Source of the DNA: Asterias amurensis
Taxonomy: Eukaryota > Echinodermata > Asteroidea > Forcipulatida > Asteriidae
DNA length: 64,000 nucleotides
Direction of reading: 5' to 3'
Assembly (NCBI RefSeq): GCF_032118995.1
Contig: NC_092660.1
Coordinates: 19,950,501-20,014,500 of the forward strand
This document shows, one piece after another, positions 54,006-64,000 of this stretch; positions within the stretch are counted from its first letter, which is position 1, and each line of letters opens with the position of its first letter. Below the pieces are notes generated by a model. It ran no database searches. It was given only the letters and a program-made list of their open reading frames with translations, and was not told the DNA's origin. Position numbers and translations under genes: made by a program.

Positions 54006-57000
54006 ATGGAGGTAGAAATAGATCCCATCAACATGGCTAAAGTTCAAGTAAAGGTATGAGTCTTTTTGAGTTATTTTTGTTACTTTGTCCTTATATTGTG
54101 TAGTGTAAGTAGAAACAAAGGATTAGTTGTTACTCAAATTGTTATTCGACACGTTGGGACTGTCCTCGTCGTGGAGGCGATAGGAACGAGGCTCATAAAA
54201 AGACACTAGTCATACTTTTCATAGTTATGGACTACTCAGTCACGGAGCTATAGCTCCATGGTTTTACACTGTGACCATCGAGACTTGTTTAAGTTGTAGT
54301 CGCAACTAGGAGACTTGGGCCTATATGTTATGACTAGCAGGACTGTCCCAACTGAGTGAAACCATAACTAAAGCCAAAATGCCTGCCCAGTTTACGGATC
54401 CCATGCCAGTACTTCTAGAAACTATATTAAGTATAAGCATAAGGCTCCCCTGTGAGCTCACAAAGGAGCCTTATATAGTTTCTAGAAGTACCATGCCAGC
54501 ACCCAGTTCAGTTGAACTTCAAATTCAATCAAGCAAGTTCAAGGTATTCAAGTTTTTCAACGCCCCCCTCCCCCCCCCCCCCCCTCCAAACAAACATGCC
54601 AACACACACGACACGCACCCACCCACGGTATATTATTTAAGTCAATCTTTCGATGGCATAAGTTATCGCAAATAGACACCAGTCTACAAATTGTTACCCT
54701 TACTTAAACAAAGTTAAATTAAAGTTAAGGATAACTTTCAGCATGTTCAGATGGCGCCACCACTTTTTCACTCATTTTTACAAAAAGGGATATCTCATTA
54801 AGTTTTGAGGTAAATTAGTTTACTATATTATTTCATATCGAATGAAAAAGTGGTGGCCCCATGCGGAAACTTTTTAAAAGTTAAATTGTAGCCTGTGGGT
54901 ATTTAATACTCCTAGAACAATTTTTCATTCCGCTATCGACATTTGTGGAGACAATAGTGGAATGAACCTCATGTCATACTATAGTATTTAATATCCATTT
55001 TTGTAAACTGCTTTCTGCAAGTCTAGTCTATCCAGTTGTCCAATATGGATGGTTTTCATTTCTCATGATGTTTCAATCCGCAGGCGTGACTAAAGAATGG
55101 TAGAGTCAATTTTTGTTCTATACAGACAGACAGACCCAGTGTTACTTTAAATTGTAGGCAAAGAGCAATTGTTATTGAATTATTATATTGTTGGTGTGTA
55201 ATTCGAGGTTGAAAATACTGCACCTTCACATCCGCATATCCGCACCCCTATACCACACCTTGGACAAGCAATTAGCTTTCTAGGTGTCTAGTCATCAAGC
55301 ATCAAGCCCAGGAGAGGGCCTCTGTTGCCCTGGTTTTGGCCTTGGTGCCCTTTCAAAAATTCCCATAGACTTTAAGTTCTCCCGACTCCGATGACCGATT
55401 GAGCCTAGATTTTCACAGGTTTGTTATTTTATATATAAGTTGTGATACACGAAGTGTGGGCCTTGGACAGCACTGTTTACCGAAAGTGTCCAATGGCTTT
55501 AATGTTTGTTTATTTTATTTTATTTATTATTTATTTTCTTTATTTTCTTTATTTTTTTGCAGATTGGAATCATAGGAGGCACCGGATTGGATAATCCGGA
55601 CATTCTAGTCGACAAAAAGGAGGAGTTTGTGGACACGCCATATGGAAAGGTAAACTCGTCAACACTATGCTAACCTTTAGATATCAAAATAGGCCTACTG
55701 ATTGAAAAAAAAAAGAATAAAATAATAAGTTGCCTGATGTTTTAACCCTAACAGAGTCTTTCTCAAAGGCTAAATGACAACACAACAACTATTAGGACTA
55801 AATGGGTCTAAATTGGACTAAATTTATTTCATAAAGAGTTACTCCTAACTTAGGACTACATGTAGTCCTAGGATATATTAAAGACTTAAGGCTAGTCCTA
55901 AGTTAGGACAAGTAAGTCATCTTAACTCGAGATAAGACCAGTCCTAACTCTTTGTGAAATCGACCCCTGGTGTGTAACAAAAACAGTCAAGAGGAAATAG
56001 GTGATAGAGATGAAAGCACACAAAGAAAGTTGGGGATGAACAAAGAAGAGGGTAACATCATTGGTATAGGGTAGGTATAATAATGCTTGCTACAGCACAA
56101 AGCAGGATATAAAGTCCATGGTTGCCCCTAACAAAAAATTCAGTGACTAGCTAGCAGGACGAGTTAGTTTCTCATTTCACTGGTCCATCAGGTTTGTCAC
56201 TAGTCCATGTTTCATATTAAATAAGGATGCCTTTCAATACTACACTAGTCAGTCGAACCGCTTGGAGTGAACTTTGACTAGTCCTTGGGTGTTTTAACTG
56301 CTGGCATTGATATTGATTCTTTGAGTTGTAGACAGAAACGAAGTTTACTTTTCTCTACCACCAGCCTTCTGACGCACTGATGACAGGCACTATTAGCGGA
56401 ATCCAGTGTGTACTCTTGGCAAGGTAATCTCTGATGTACATTTGAAGGGATAACAACAAACTTGAAGTGTTCTTACTGGTCATAAATCCTCAAAAACCAT
56501 CTTCTGACTTTGGAGGATATCTGAGAGAGACCCGGGGTCGATTTCACAAAGCAATAAAATTCATCTCTTGAAAGACAAAGTTTCAGTATTACCTCAGTGA
56601 TTTGTATTGTAACATCACACTCTACTCAGCAACTACGATTGATTTGCAGTTACGATCAATCAACATTATGTTGTTGCAGTTTGTGTTTGGGTTCCATGCA
56701 GCTGTTTATTGATGTTATTTATTTCTCTGTTTGATTTTTCAACAGACACGGTCGCAGCCACAGAATCCTCCCATCTGGTATCAATTATCGAGCCAATATC
56801 TTCGCCCTTAAGAATGCAGGTTGTACTCATCTCATCGTTACAACAGCATGCGGTTCTCTTCAAGTGAGTCACTCGCAGTTTGTAGGGTTTTAGTACCACA
56901 CAAAACACAATGTGCAAAGATTAATATTAAAAATGTCCACGATTTAACATGTTTAAAGATATTGATGTAGAAAGCTTCCCTTAAAATATTTCTAGCGGAG

Positions 57001-59679
57001 GTGCTGTAAAACAGATTTACACGACTCTCCTGAAAAGTTTTTTCACCTTTTTCTCTCAAAAACTTGACAATTAATGAAGCTGAAACTTCTACAAAACTCC
57101 TGGGGCTGAAACAGGGTTACCCCCTTCACTGTGTCCTAGCTCTATGGTTAAGATATGGGCATGGGTATCATCCACTAGTAGCATGGCTGGTAGAGCAGAA
57201 TGCTTCCCAACTTTTCACAAAGCAATTATGGTTAAGTGCCTTGCTCAAGGCACAAGTGTCATGACCAGGATTCGACCAACATTCTGCTGCTGACAACACC
57301 AAAACTTGGGTCTGATATGGGGAACTAGACCGCTTGACCATGACATGTAGTATTATTTAATGAAATCTGCTAATGTATTTGACCTCTAGGGTATTTGTGT
57401 ACATTACACCATAGGGTGTTTTAAACCCCTTCACTATGTCTTTACAATGCCAGATTCGTTTTATGGTAAAACATGAAGGTGCTTTTCCAAACTAGGCTTC
57501 AATGTTTTGTTTCTGTTTCTTGGTTATTGTTGTTATGTTTTTCTACTTTTCTTCTTCTTTTTCTGTTACATGTGTGGTTCTTTAAACAATTTAAAGGCTG
57601 ATGTAAATTATCTTCAATGACTTTTACCCTGTAGGAACACATCCACCCCGGCCAAATTGTCATCCTGGATCAGTTTATAGATCGGACGACCAAACGAGAG
57701 CAGTCATTCTACGACGGCCAACCAAACAGCTCAAAAGGGATATGCCACATTCCAATGCACACACCATTTTGTGAAAAGACACGGCAAGTAAGAAAATGAT
57801 TTTGTACTTTAATTACACAGAAGCACTGGTCCTTGCCTTGGTGCCCTTTCAAGAGTTTCACATTCATTTTAAGAAGTGCCCTATACAAAATGCAAGGCCT
57901 TGCCCTCTTCAAGATGCCAGGCGTTATGAAACTTCTAAAAATTTACTAACAATCTGAAATAACACCAATGGGGGTGCCCCACCACGAATTCTGTCGCAAC
58001 TGCCATGCTTAAAAAGTTGCTGCAAAGAATTTTTATTACCATCAGTCTTTATTAATCAGAGTTTTTACTATCGTGAATTTTAAGAGTGATTGCCATTCTC
58101 CCATCATTACTTGGTCACCTTCTAAGATGACCTTTAAAAACATGCTTTTAATTTCTTCTCGTTTCGAAGGCATTGATCGAGTCCGTAAAACGGCTTGGTA
58201 TGAATTATCATCGTACTGGGACTGTCGTGTCCATCGAAGGACCCCGATTTTCATCTCGGGCAGAGAGTAAATTATTCCAATCATGGGGCGGAGACGTGAT
58301 CAATATGACCTCTGTTCCGGAAGTGGTATTAGCCGCTGAGATGGGACTTTGTTATGGGGCCATTGCACTGCCAACAGACTTTGACTCCTGGAAGGATGAT
58401 GGTGCTGAACATGTGAGTAAATTTCAAACTTTCATTATTCAGGCATGCAACTCTACCGCGTTTCCGCGGAATTCAGCTTTTTGGTTTTTTTTTTTTAAGC
58501 CTAATATACTGTATGCCTGGCAACAACAGTATACAACTACAATCATGTAAAATAAGCCTAGTACATGCTAACAATGCACCTAAGAGCATAATAAACCTCA
58601 ACATTTTCTAGGGTACCATTGTGGGTATCATGTCCCGTGGCGTTTCGGCTGCCTCACTCCGCACTTGCGTTGTGCCTTTGAAAATTGTGCTCTTTTTTTT
58701 TCAACGGGCAGTTACATGCCTGATTGATGTATGACTGAGACTAACATATATATTGGGAAGGACTACATACCCTAATACTACTTATATAGTAACTCGAGGC
58801 AAACTTGGCTCAGTATGTTGTGAACGCTCGTTTTTTCAATGCTCGCAAATCATCTCTGCCATCCAGCCGATTCGTTAAATCATCTCAGCTAAATTAATCA
58901 CAAGAACCATCTCTGCCCACATTGGTACCCATTTATCTCTGGTTGAAAAGAAGTAATTGTTGTAAAATGTCTTGCTCAAGGATGCAAGTGTCATGTTCGA
59001 GATTCAAACCCGGGGCTTACAGAAGCAGGGAATTTGGCGAGTCCTTGCTATGTATATTTATTTATTTATTTATTTATTCGCTCAGGCTTTAAAAACATCA
59101 AATTTACACAGCAACAATAACAAGAAATGCATGATTTATAAACATTAGGAAAACGTTAAGTTCGCTCTTCTGAGAGTCCTTGGCGTCACAACCAGAATTA
59201 ATAAATGAAATGAAACAGATCGTCACCCTTCTCACTGGGAACAGCAGTGGCTCCTGTCTCTTGAAGTCGCAGCACTAATTAAATATATTTGGTGTTATTG
59301 ACTTTGTCTCTCTCTTGGCAGGTGAATGTGGAACTGGTGATGGAGACGTTCAAAAAGAATGCAGTAAGTGCTCTGCAAATCTTGAGAGATGTCATTCCAA
59401 GAATTGCCAATATGGAATGGGGACAAACTCTGGCGGAAAAGCAGGTAACTGTCACCATGTTATGAAACAATTCCACCAAGTTTCCCTTTCGGCTTATTAC
59501 TTGGACTCGAGTCATTTGACTTGACTTGACCTGAGAAAATTTGACTTGTGACTTAACTTGACTTGATAAAATGACTTTGTTGCAACATTGCCTTGTTGTT
59601 ACCCTTTCTTCAGGTTCTTAAAGTATTTCCTGATTTTGTTTTCCTTTAGGCAATTGCTAAGGAGTCTGTAATGCAGTAG
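54006..59679 (+). CDS. MTAP: S-methyl-5'-thioadenosine phosphorylase
   Basis: Eight exons: 54006-54053, 55563-55649, 56365-56423, 56746-56863, 57635-57787, 58170-58412, 59322-59444 and 59650-59679 (stop). They total 861 nt, 286 aa, against 283 in human. The enzyme splits methylthioadenosine with phosphate into adenine and methylthioribose-1-phosphate, feeding purine and methionine salvage in the cytosol. Markers in order: [15 protein letters not shown] (phosphate loop), [79 protein letters not shown] and ALPTDFDSW (the purine-binding Asp pair). All borders are GT-AG with matching phases. The first ATG (54006) has T at -3; an in-frame ATG at 54033 has A at -3 and may be the main start. Confidence 0.97.
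54411..54492. mobile_element. Short perfect foldback in MTAP intron 1
   Basis: GTACTTCTAGAAACTATA pairs exactly with TATAGTTTCTAGAAGTAC, and inside them AAGGCTCC pairs with GGAGCCTT. About 80 bp long. Further inverted pieces (GGGACTGTCC and GGACTGTCCC) flank it at 54149 and 54343. A C-run follows at 54566. Confidence 0.7.
55376..55503 (+). mobile_element. Family B repeat, 3' fragment
   Basis: CCCGACTCCGATGACCGATT through AAGTGTCCAATGGCTTTAA matches the ends of 1675-2043 and 14757-15130. It lies in MTAP intron 1, 60 bp before exon 2. Confidence 0.7.
55820..55965. mobile_element. Foldback MITE with AGGACTA core repeats
   Basis: ATTTCATAAAGAGTTACTCC pairs with AACTCTTTGTGAAATCG. CCTAACTTAGGAC and GTCCTAAGTTAGG occur between. 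A partial relative (GGGTCGATTTCACAAAG) is at 56533. Confidence 0.6.
57094..57347 (-). mobile_element. tRNA-derived SINE S2 in MTAP intron 4
   Basis: Reverse strand CATGTCATGGTCAAGCGG and GTTGGTCGAATCC form the tRNA-like head; the body runs to the GGGGCTGAAACAGGG segment also seen in the copy at 13755-14060. Confidence 0.65.
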
Positions 59680-59893
59680 TTCCCACAGCAAAGGTGATGA
59701 GTCAGGTGATGAGCCTAGATTGACTGTGTCATGGCATAGAGTCTGCATCAGGCAAATTACCACAAATTATGGGCAACGAGTGATACTCGCAAGACGGAAG
59801 AAAGTTGCCCTGAAAGTTTATTGGATCCAATCCAGTTTGTTTAAGGTTCAAAATGGTAAGGTTTTAGTTTTCGTTGTATTTTATTCTTGCTTA
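59680..59893 (+). other. MTAP: MTAP 3' flank
   Basis: Sequence directly after the stop, presumably 3' UTR. No canonical AATAAA is seen before the repeat at 59894. The first AATAAA (60346) lies inside that repeat, so the repeat may supply the polyadenylation signal. Confidence 0.35.
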
Positions 59894-60375
59894 AAGGGTG
59901 GCTGCAGTGTTTTTTTTAATTCATTTAAACGATTAAACATGCGCAAGTATTTTTAAAATGGTTTTCAAGAGATTAGGGAAAAGGGGAAACCACCCCGCCC
60001 CTAAAAGGGAGCCTTCATTTGCATAAACGTGGCCTGGTACCTAGGCGTGTGTAGTTAGGGACCAGACTCTTTTTGCCGACGATATGTTTGAATTCCCGAC
60101 GAGACGTCGATGGTAGGGGGGCGGTAACAATCCACAAAAGGGGGGGCATGACTTATTCGCTAATTACGCAAGTCAGATTTGTCTGGAATAAACAAAACAC
60201 ATGTTTGAATTCCCGACGTGACGTCGATGGTAGGGGGGCGGTAACAATCCACAAAAGGGGGGGCATGACTTATTCGCTAATTACGCAAGTCAGATATGTC
60301 TGGATTAAACAAAACACATTTTATTGATGTTCAATACATATATCAGAAATAAATGACAGCAAAATTAACTCTTTA
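59894..60375 (+). repeat. Dispersed repeat C, copy 2, with internal tandem duplication
   Basis: Matches 15125-15600. The segment TTTGAATTCCCGACG ... AAACAAAACACATG (about 117 bp) is present twice in a row (60085-60202 and 60203-60320), giving a repetitive open frame. The two units differ at only a few sites, so the duplication is recent. Confidence 0.75.
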
Positions 60376-61531
60376 ATGTTTACCCTCTTTATGAATGAAG
60401 AAAATAAACAAAACAAAATACAGCATTGGTACCTGAAATTTGTAACTGAAACTTGTAACTTAAATTTGTGTTTGCTTTGGATGCTTTGCTCTCTGTATCT
60501 AGAAACATTTCGCTTTGGTTATATTGGTAAAAACTATAGACCACCTTGCGTATGACGCCACAAGAACAAACAGCGCCCTCAATTGGAGACCTTTCACTGG
60601 CTAATAGTTGTGTGTGGCATGTATGCGCTGGCACATTTCCGCACTGGCCTATGCAAGGGATTTATTGCCACTTTGAAGCCTGGTTCATACCTACTGCAAA
60701 TGCGATACGAATTTATACGTCTCAAATTTGTCACAAAACTGTGTTCAACTACTAAAAAAAAAGAAAACAGCGAAACCGTCATGTGACGTCAAAGTTAGCT
60801 TCGCATTCACAGTATAAACAAGGCTTTAGGCTACAAAGCTGCTGTCACTTGTAGATTTAATCTAGTTGAACCAAGTTAAACAACCATTTCCAGGGTCGGA
60901 AGCAGAATAATTATTAGGGGGAGGGGGCACAAACTTTGAGGACGAATTTCCTAGTCATAAGTTTTGAGAAAACGAGCTGCCGTTTTTAGATCAACCACTA
61001 ACCAGGACACAACCTATCACTTCACTCTGTGATCGGACTCGATCATTGGGGTGTGGGTTCGAATCCTGGTCATGACACTTGGGTCCTTGAGCAAGACGCT
61101 TAATTGCTTCTCATCACCCAGGGGTAAATCTTGGTGCACATGTTTAAGATGGTTTAAGGAAAGAAATATATGACCCTGAGACCAGGTGTGATAATATTTG
61201 AAGCGCAATGATCATTCTTTGGAACTGTGTTATACAAGAGTAGATATTGTTATTATAGTTAGCGCCTAAAAATAATGGCTATATCTCTACTTTAGAAAAC
61301 AAAATTACTTGACCGTGTTGAAACATCTGCCAGAGATAAAACCTCTGTTAAAAAACAACCATTAATTTCTTATATCAGTATTAGACTTGTCCGGGTCCCC
61401 TTATGGTTTTATGCTGCATTCAAGTTCCACAATGAAACCCACAAAAGTTAAAATTGTTGTGTGGCTCCATGCAGAGGATTTTATTTTTCTAATATAGTAC
61501 CATTGAGATTTCTATTCAAGAGGAATATTAA
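60376..61531. other. Intergenic stretch with a foldback and a truncated SINE
   Basis: 60660-60835 is a foldback (GAAGCCTGGTTCATACCTAC ... GCATTCACAGTATAAACAAGGCTT). 61018-61262 is SINE S2 lacking most of its A-box (GTGGGTTCGAATCCTGGTC, CTTGAGCAAGACGCTTAA, TGTTATTATAGTTAGCGCC). No gene is seen. Confidence 0.45.
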
Positions 61532-61760
61532 AGTCACCTGGAAATATAATTTGTTTTCTTCAAACATTAGAGTATATGTTTATGAACAATAAAATAATTT
61601 CTTTTAGTAACTGTTTGTAACGATTTATATGTTTAACAAATAGATAAAGTTGTTTGGGGGTGACTCCGCCTACCCCTTTTGTGACGTCAATCGAGGCAGA
61701 CTTTGCATCGATCGAACAACGAACACACATACGTGCATGTACATGCAGGTCCTAGTCGTG
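61532..61760. repeat. Dispersed repeat F, copy 2
   Basis: AAAGTCACCTGGAAATATAA and GTGACGTCAATCGAGGCAGA are in the same order as at 32612-32935, here about 140 bp apart. The GC-rich end carries GCATGTACATGC. Confidence 0.5.
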
Positions 61761-64000
61761 AGTTTGTGCGTTTCGAAAAATGTTTTTTTCCTGCATTTTT
61801 TCGGCAATGTCGACCAGGTGTATTGCTGCTGGATGAAGCAAAATAACTAAAGATGGGGTCAGTTTTGCAAAGTGGTCCGGTCCGACGTCTTTTCAAGCAC
61901 TATACTAATGTTTTGCATAACTGACATACAATTTACGTAATGGTGCTGAATGGAAACAAAAAAATACACAAAATAAATTTATTCTCACAATTACATACTG
62001 TTCAATATTTATTATTTTCTAAGTTGCATGTATTTACGACATTGTTGTGAACATTTTTAAATGTTTGGTATTGGAATTAAATATAGTAACTGCTGACAAC
62101 TGTTTCTTGTACAAATTCTTTCTAGAATCGTTTTCAATCATTATTTAAAAAAGAAATTCTTGTGTCACTTTACTCCACAGAGAATTGTTCAAATAAGATT
62201 TTTGGGCATGATTTTTTTCAAGAATACCATTTTTAAGCAGTGTCAATACTTGATTTATTTTAACTGACATGGGAATGTTTTCTCAGCCCGATCTGTTCAT
62301 TTCATTACCCTTTCAAGTTCATGAATTTTTTTTTTTTTTTACCCACCCACCCACCCAGCCCAATTTCATTCTTCTTCATATGACTGTAAATGCTTTTGAA
62401 GAACAAAGTTATGGCTCCAACATCAATTGTTTTCAATTACTTTTCCTAGCTAAAAAAGAACTTTGTAGTTTAATTTGAAAATAAATTGACGCTCTTGGCG
62501 AGGGTGGTATTTGGAAAAATGTTTTTTTAATATATAAAAACTGTTTTTCAATTTTCAGTTATATCCAGCAACAATTTCAAGAAAAAAAAAGCTTGACTTT
62601 TTGTGTAACAGTAACTTTACTTTCATTACTTCGTTTTCACTAAGCATTTATAATCCACACGAAAGATTTTCAAAAACAATAAATCATCTTACTGAAATCT
62701 ATAAAAAGGAAGTTGTAAAAAATTCGGTGACAACCATGGAGAAAGTTATCAAGAATAATTATCGGGAAACATTGACTACAATACCAGTAAGAACATTGAA
62801 CGATTGCCGCAAACGAATACCAACCAAAAGTGTCATGACCATCAACCGAGCATTTATGTTCTCTTTCAAATTCAATTCAATAATGTCATCGCTTTGATTT
62901 TGTTATCAATACAAACGACCATGAAATAGGTCATTCGTAGTTAGGTTACCCTGTACCTTAAACATGTCGCAAACAACAAAATACTGTACACACAAACTAC
63001 CTGTTGCACTGCCAACGGGTGGCACTGAACTCGGTGCCGAAGATGAGCTCTTCCTCACCACTGTGGCCCCTGGTTCGATACCCAGCCAAAGCTATACATT
63101 ATTAGTGGAGTTGTGCATTGGTTCTCGAGCTCCTAAGCTTCCTCCAGGACCTCCAGTTTAACTTTCTCTTGAAAAATCCAACATTTCGATGTCATGCCTG
63201 CAGCTCTAACATGTTGTATGGTGAGCCGCTTCCTTTGCAATGCAGCTTCTCAGCTGCAAGTAAGGATGGTTGCCTCCTCCCATAGGCCTTTATATCACAT
63301 TATGATATTACATGACATACACAAGCTCAATTTCATGGTTGAAACGACTTCCTATTCATTTCTCAACATAGCGTGCGTTGCCATGGTACATGTAACCATG
63401 GAAACAAGGTTGTGGTAGGAATACTTTTAACACATGCATCCCACTATAATTGATGAGGATGAAAATTGTGTGCTTTCAGATGCCTGAGGAAAGCCTTCAT
63501 TATGGCTGAAGTCTTTTTCAGAGAATCAAATTTTGGGGTATACCTTCTTCAAAGAGATTGTTTAAAATGCTTTATAATATAGATAGTTCTCCACAGCGCC
63601 CTTTACCATGTACATTCTCATGGTCATTAATTGTTTACAGTAGACTAACTACCAAAGGTGTAGGCCTACCCACCCTGAAGCATGCAAGTTCACATCCAAA
63701 TCACTATGGTTATACTATAAATCTTTGTGCTTTGCTTTTGGAGTGCTTTCGACGCCTTTTTTCTGTACCTAATCCAAGAATCTTGTAAAATTGGTTTTTT
63801 TTTCTCAACAGAGCAATCCCACAACAGGCTTTCATCTGAATTCCAAGTGTGTATTAAATGTCTGTTTGGTCGAAAAAAATTGCTGTAATTTTCTTCAGAT
63901 TCAAAGAAATCATGCACTTCTCTACTGTTGACCTGGTTGAAGGTCCTAACATACGACTCAATTTTTTCAACGTCCGAGCTCCATTCTTAAAATCATTTTC
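61761..64000. other. Intergenic, no gene recognised
   Basis: AT-rich with a T-run at 62327 and CACCCACCCACC at 62343. 63055-63095 has a tRNA-like GGTTCGATACCC B-box and may be part of a SINE. 63455-63560 is a degraded relative of family A (TTGTGTGCTTTCAGATGCCT). No frames with coding character and splice sites were found. Confidence 0.4.

Noticed and set aside
60073-60327. 84-codon frame with two copies of one peptide
   Set aside because: Arises from the tandem duplication within repeat C; the same sequence at 15125-15600 is not open.

Overview
The window is animal nuclear DNA: split genes with GT-AG introns, many dispersed repeats and no operons. The gene set (a Tie-type receptor, a DNAJC14-type J protein, MTAP) and the abundance of foldback MITEs and tRNA-derived SINEs suggest an echinoderm, most likely a sea star. 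That assignment is inference from family recognition, not a search result.

Layout. (1) Positions 1-20,000 hold a long minus-strand gene for a membrane-anchored J-domain protein related to DNAJC14. Ten coding exons (19909 down to 618) join in frame to 1,388 codons, and the last exons lie beyond the window edge. Its introns carry a full-length LINE ORF on the opposite strand (2632-5841), an 18-bp minisatellite next to a splice donor, SINEs and MITEs. (2) Positions 20,000-22,270 are repeat-rich. (3) Positions 22,274-30,690 are a local segmental duplication with two nearly identical, intact, single-exon minus-strand genes of 272 codons and a chimeric middle block holding a third, truncated copy. 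The family is not recognised; each product has one C-terminal membrane segment. (4) Positions 30,700-35,360 hold SINEs, a palindromic MITE and a larger element with repeated subterminal motifs. (5) Positions 35,369-48,512 hold a minus-strand receptor gene of 16 coding exons (735 aa): signal peptide, two Ig-like domains, three EGF-like domains, a membrane helix and a tyrosine-kinase-like domain. The Ig and EGF exons resemble Tie1/Tie2. The kinase domain lacks the beta3 lysine and the alphaC glutamate and has HQD in place of HRD, so it looks like a pseudokinase receptor. A tandem array of fragments of one EGF exon lies in an intron. (6) Positions 48,500-54,000 hold repeats and retroelement remnants. 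(7) Positions 54,006-59,679 hold a complete plus-strand MTAP gene (8 exons, 286 aa). (8) The remainder is intergenic repeats with no gene recognised.

The genes share no evident pathway: MTAP is methionine-salvage housekeeping, the J protein is probably an ER-membrane co-chaperone, and the receptor is a cell-surface signalling or decoy molecule. Exon structures were derived by reading splice sites by eye and checking that phases and frames agree; no alignment was run.
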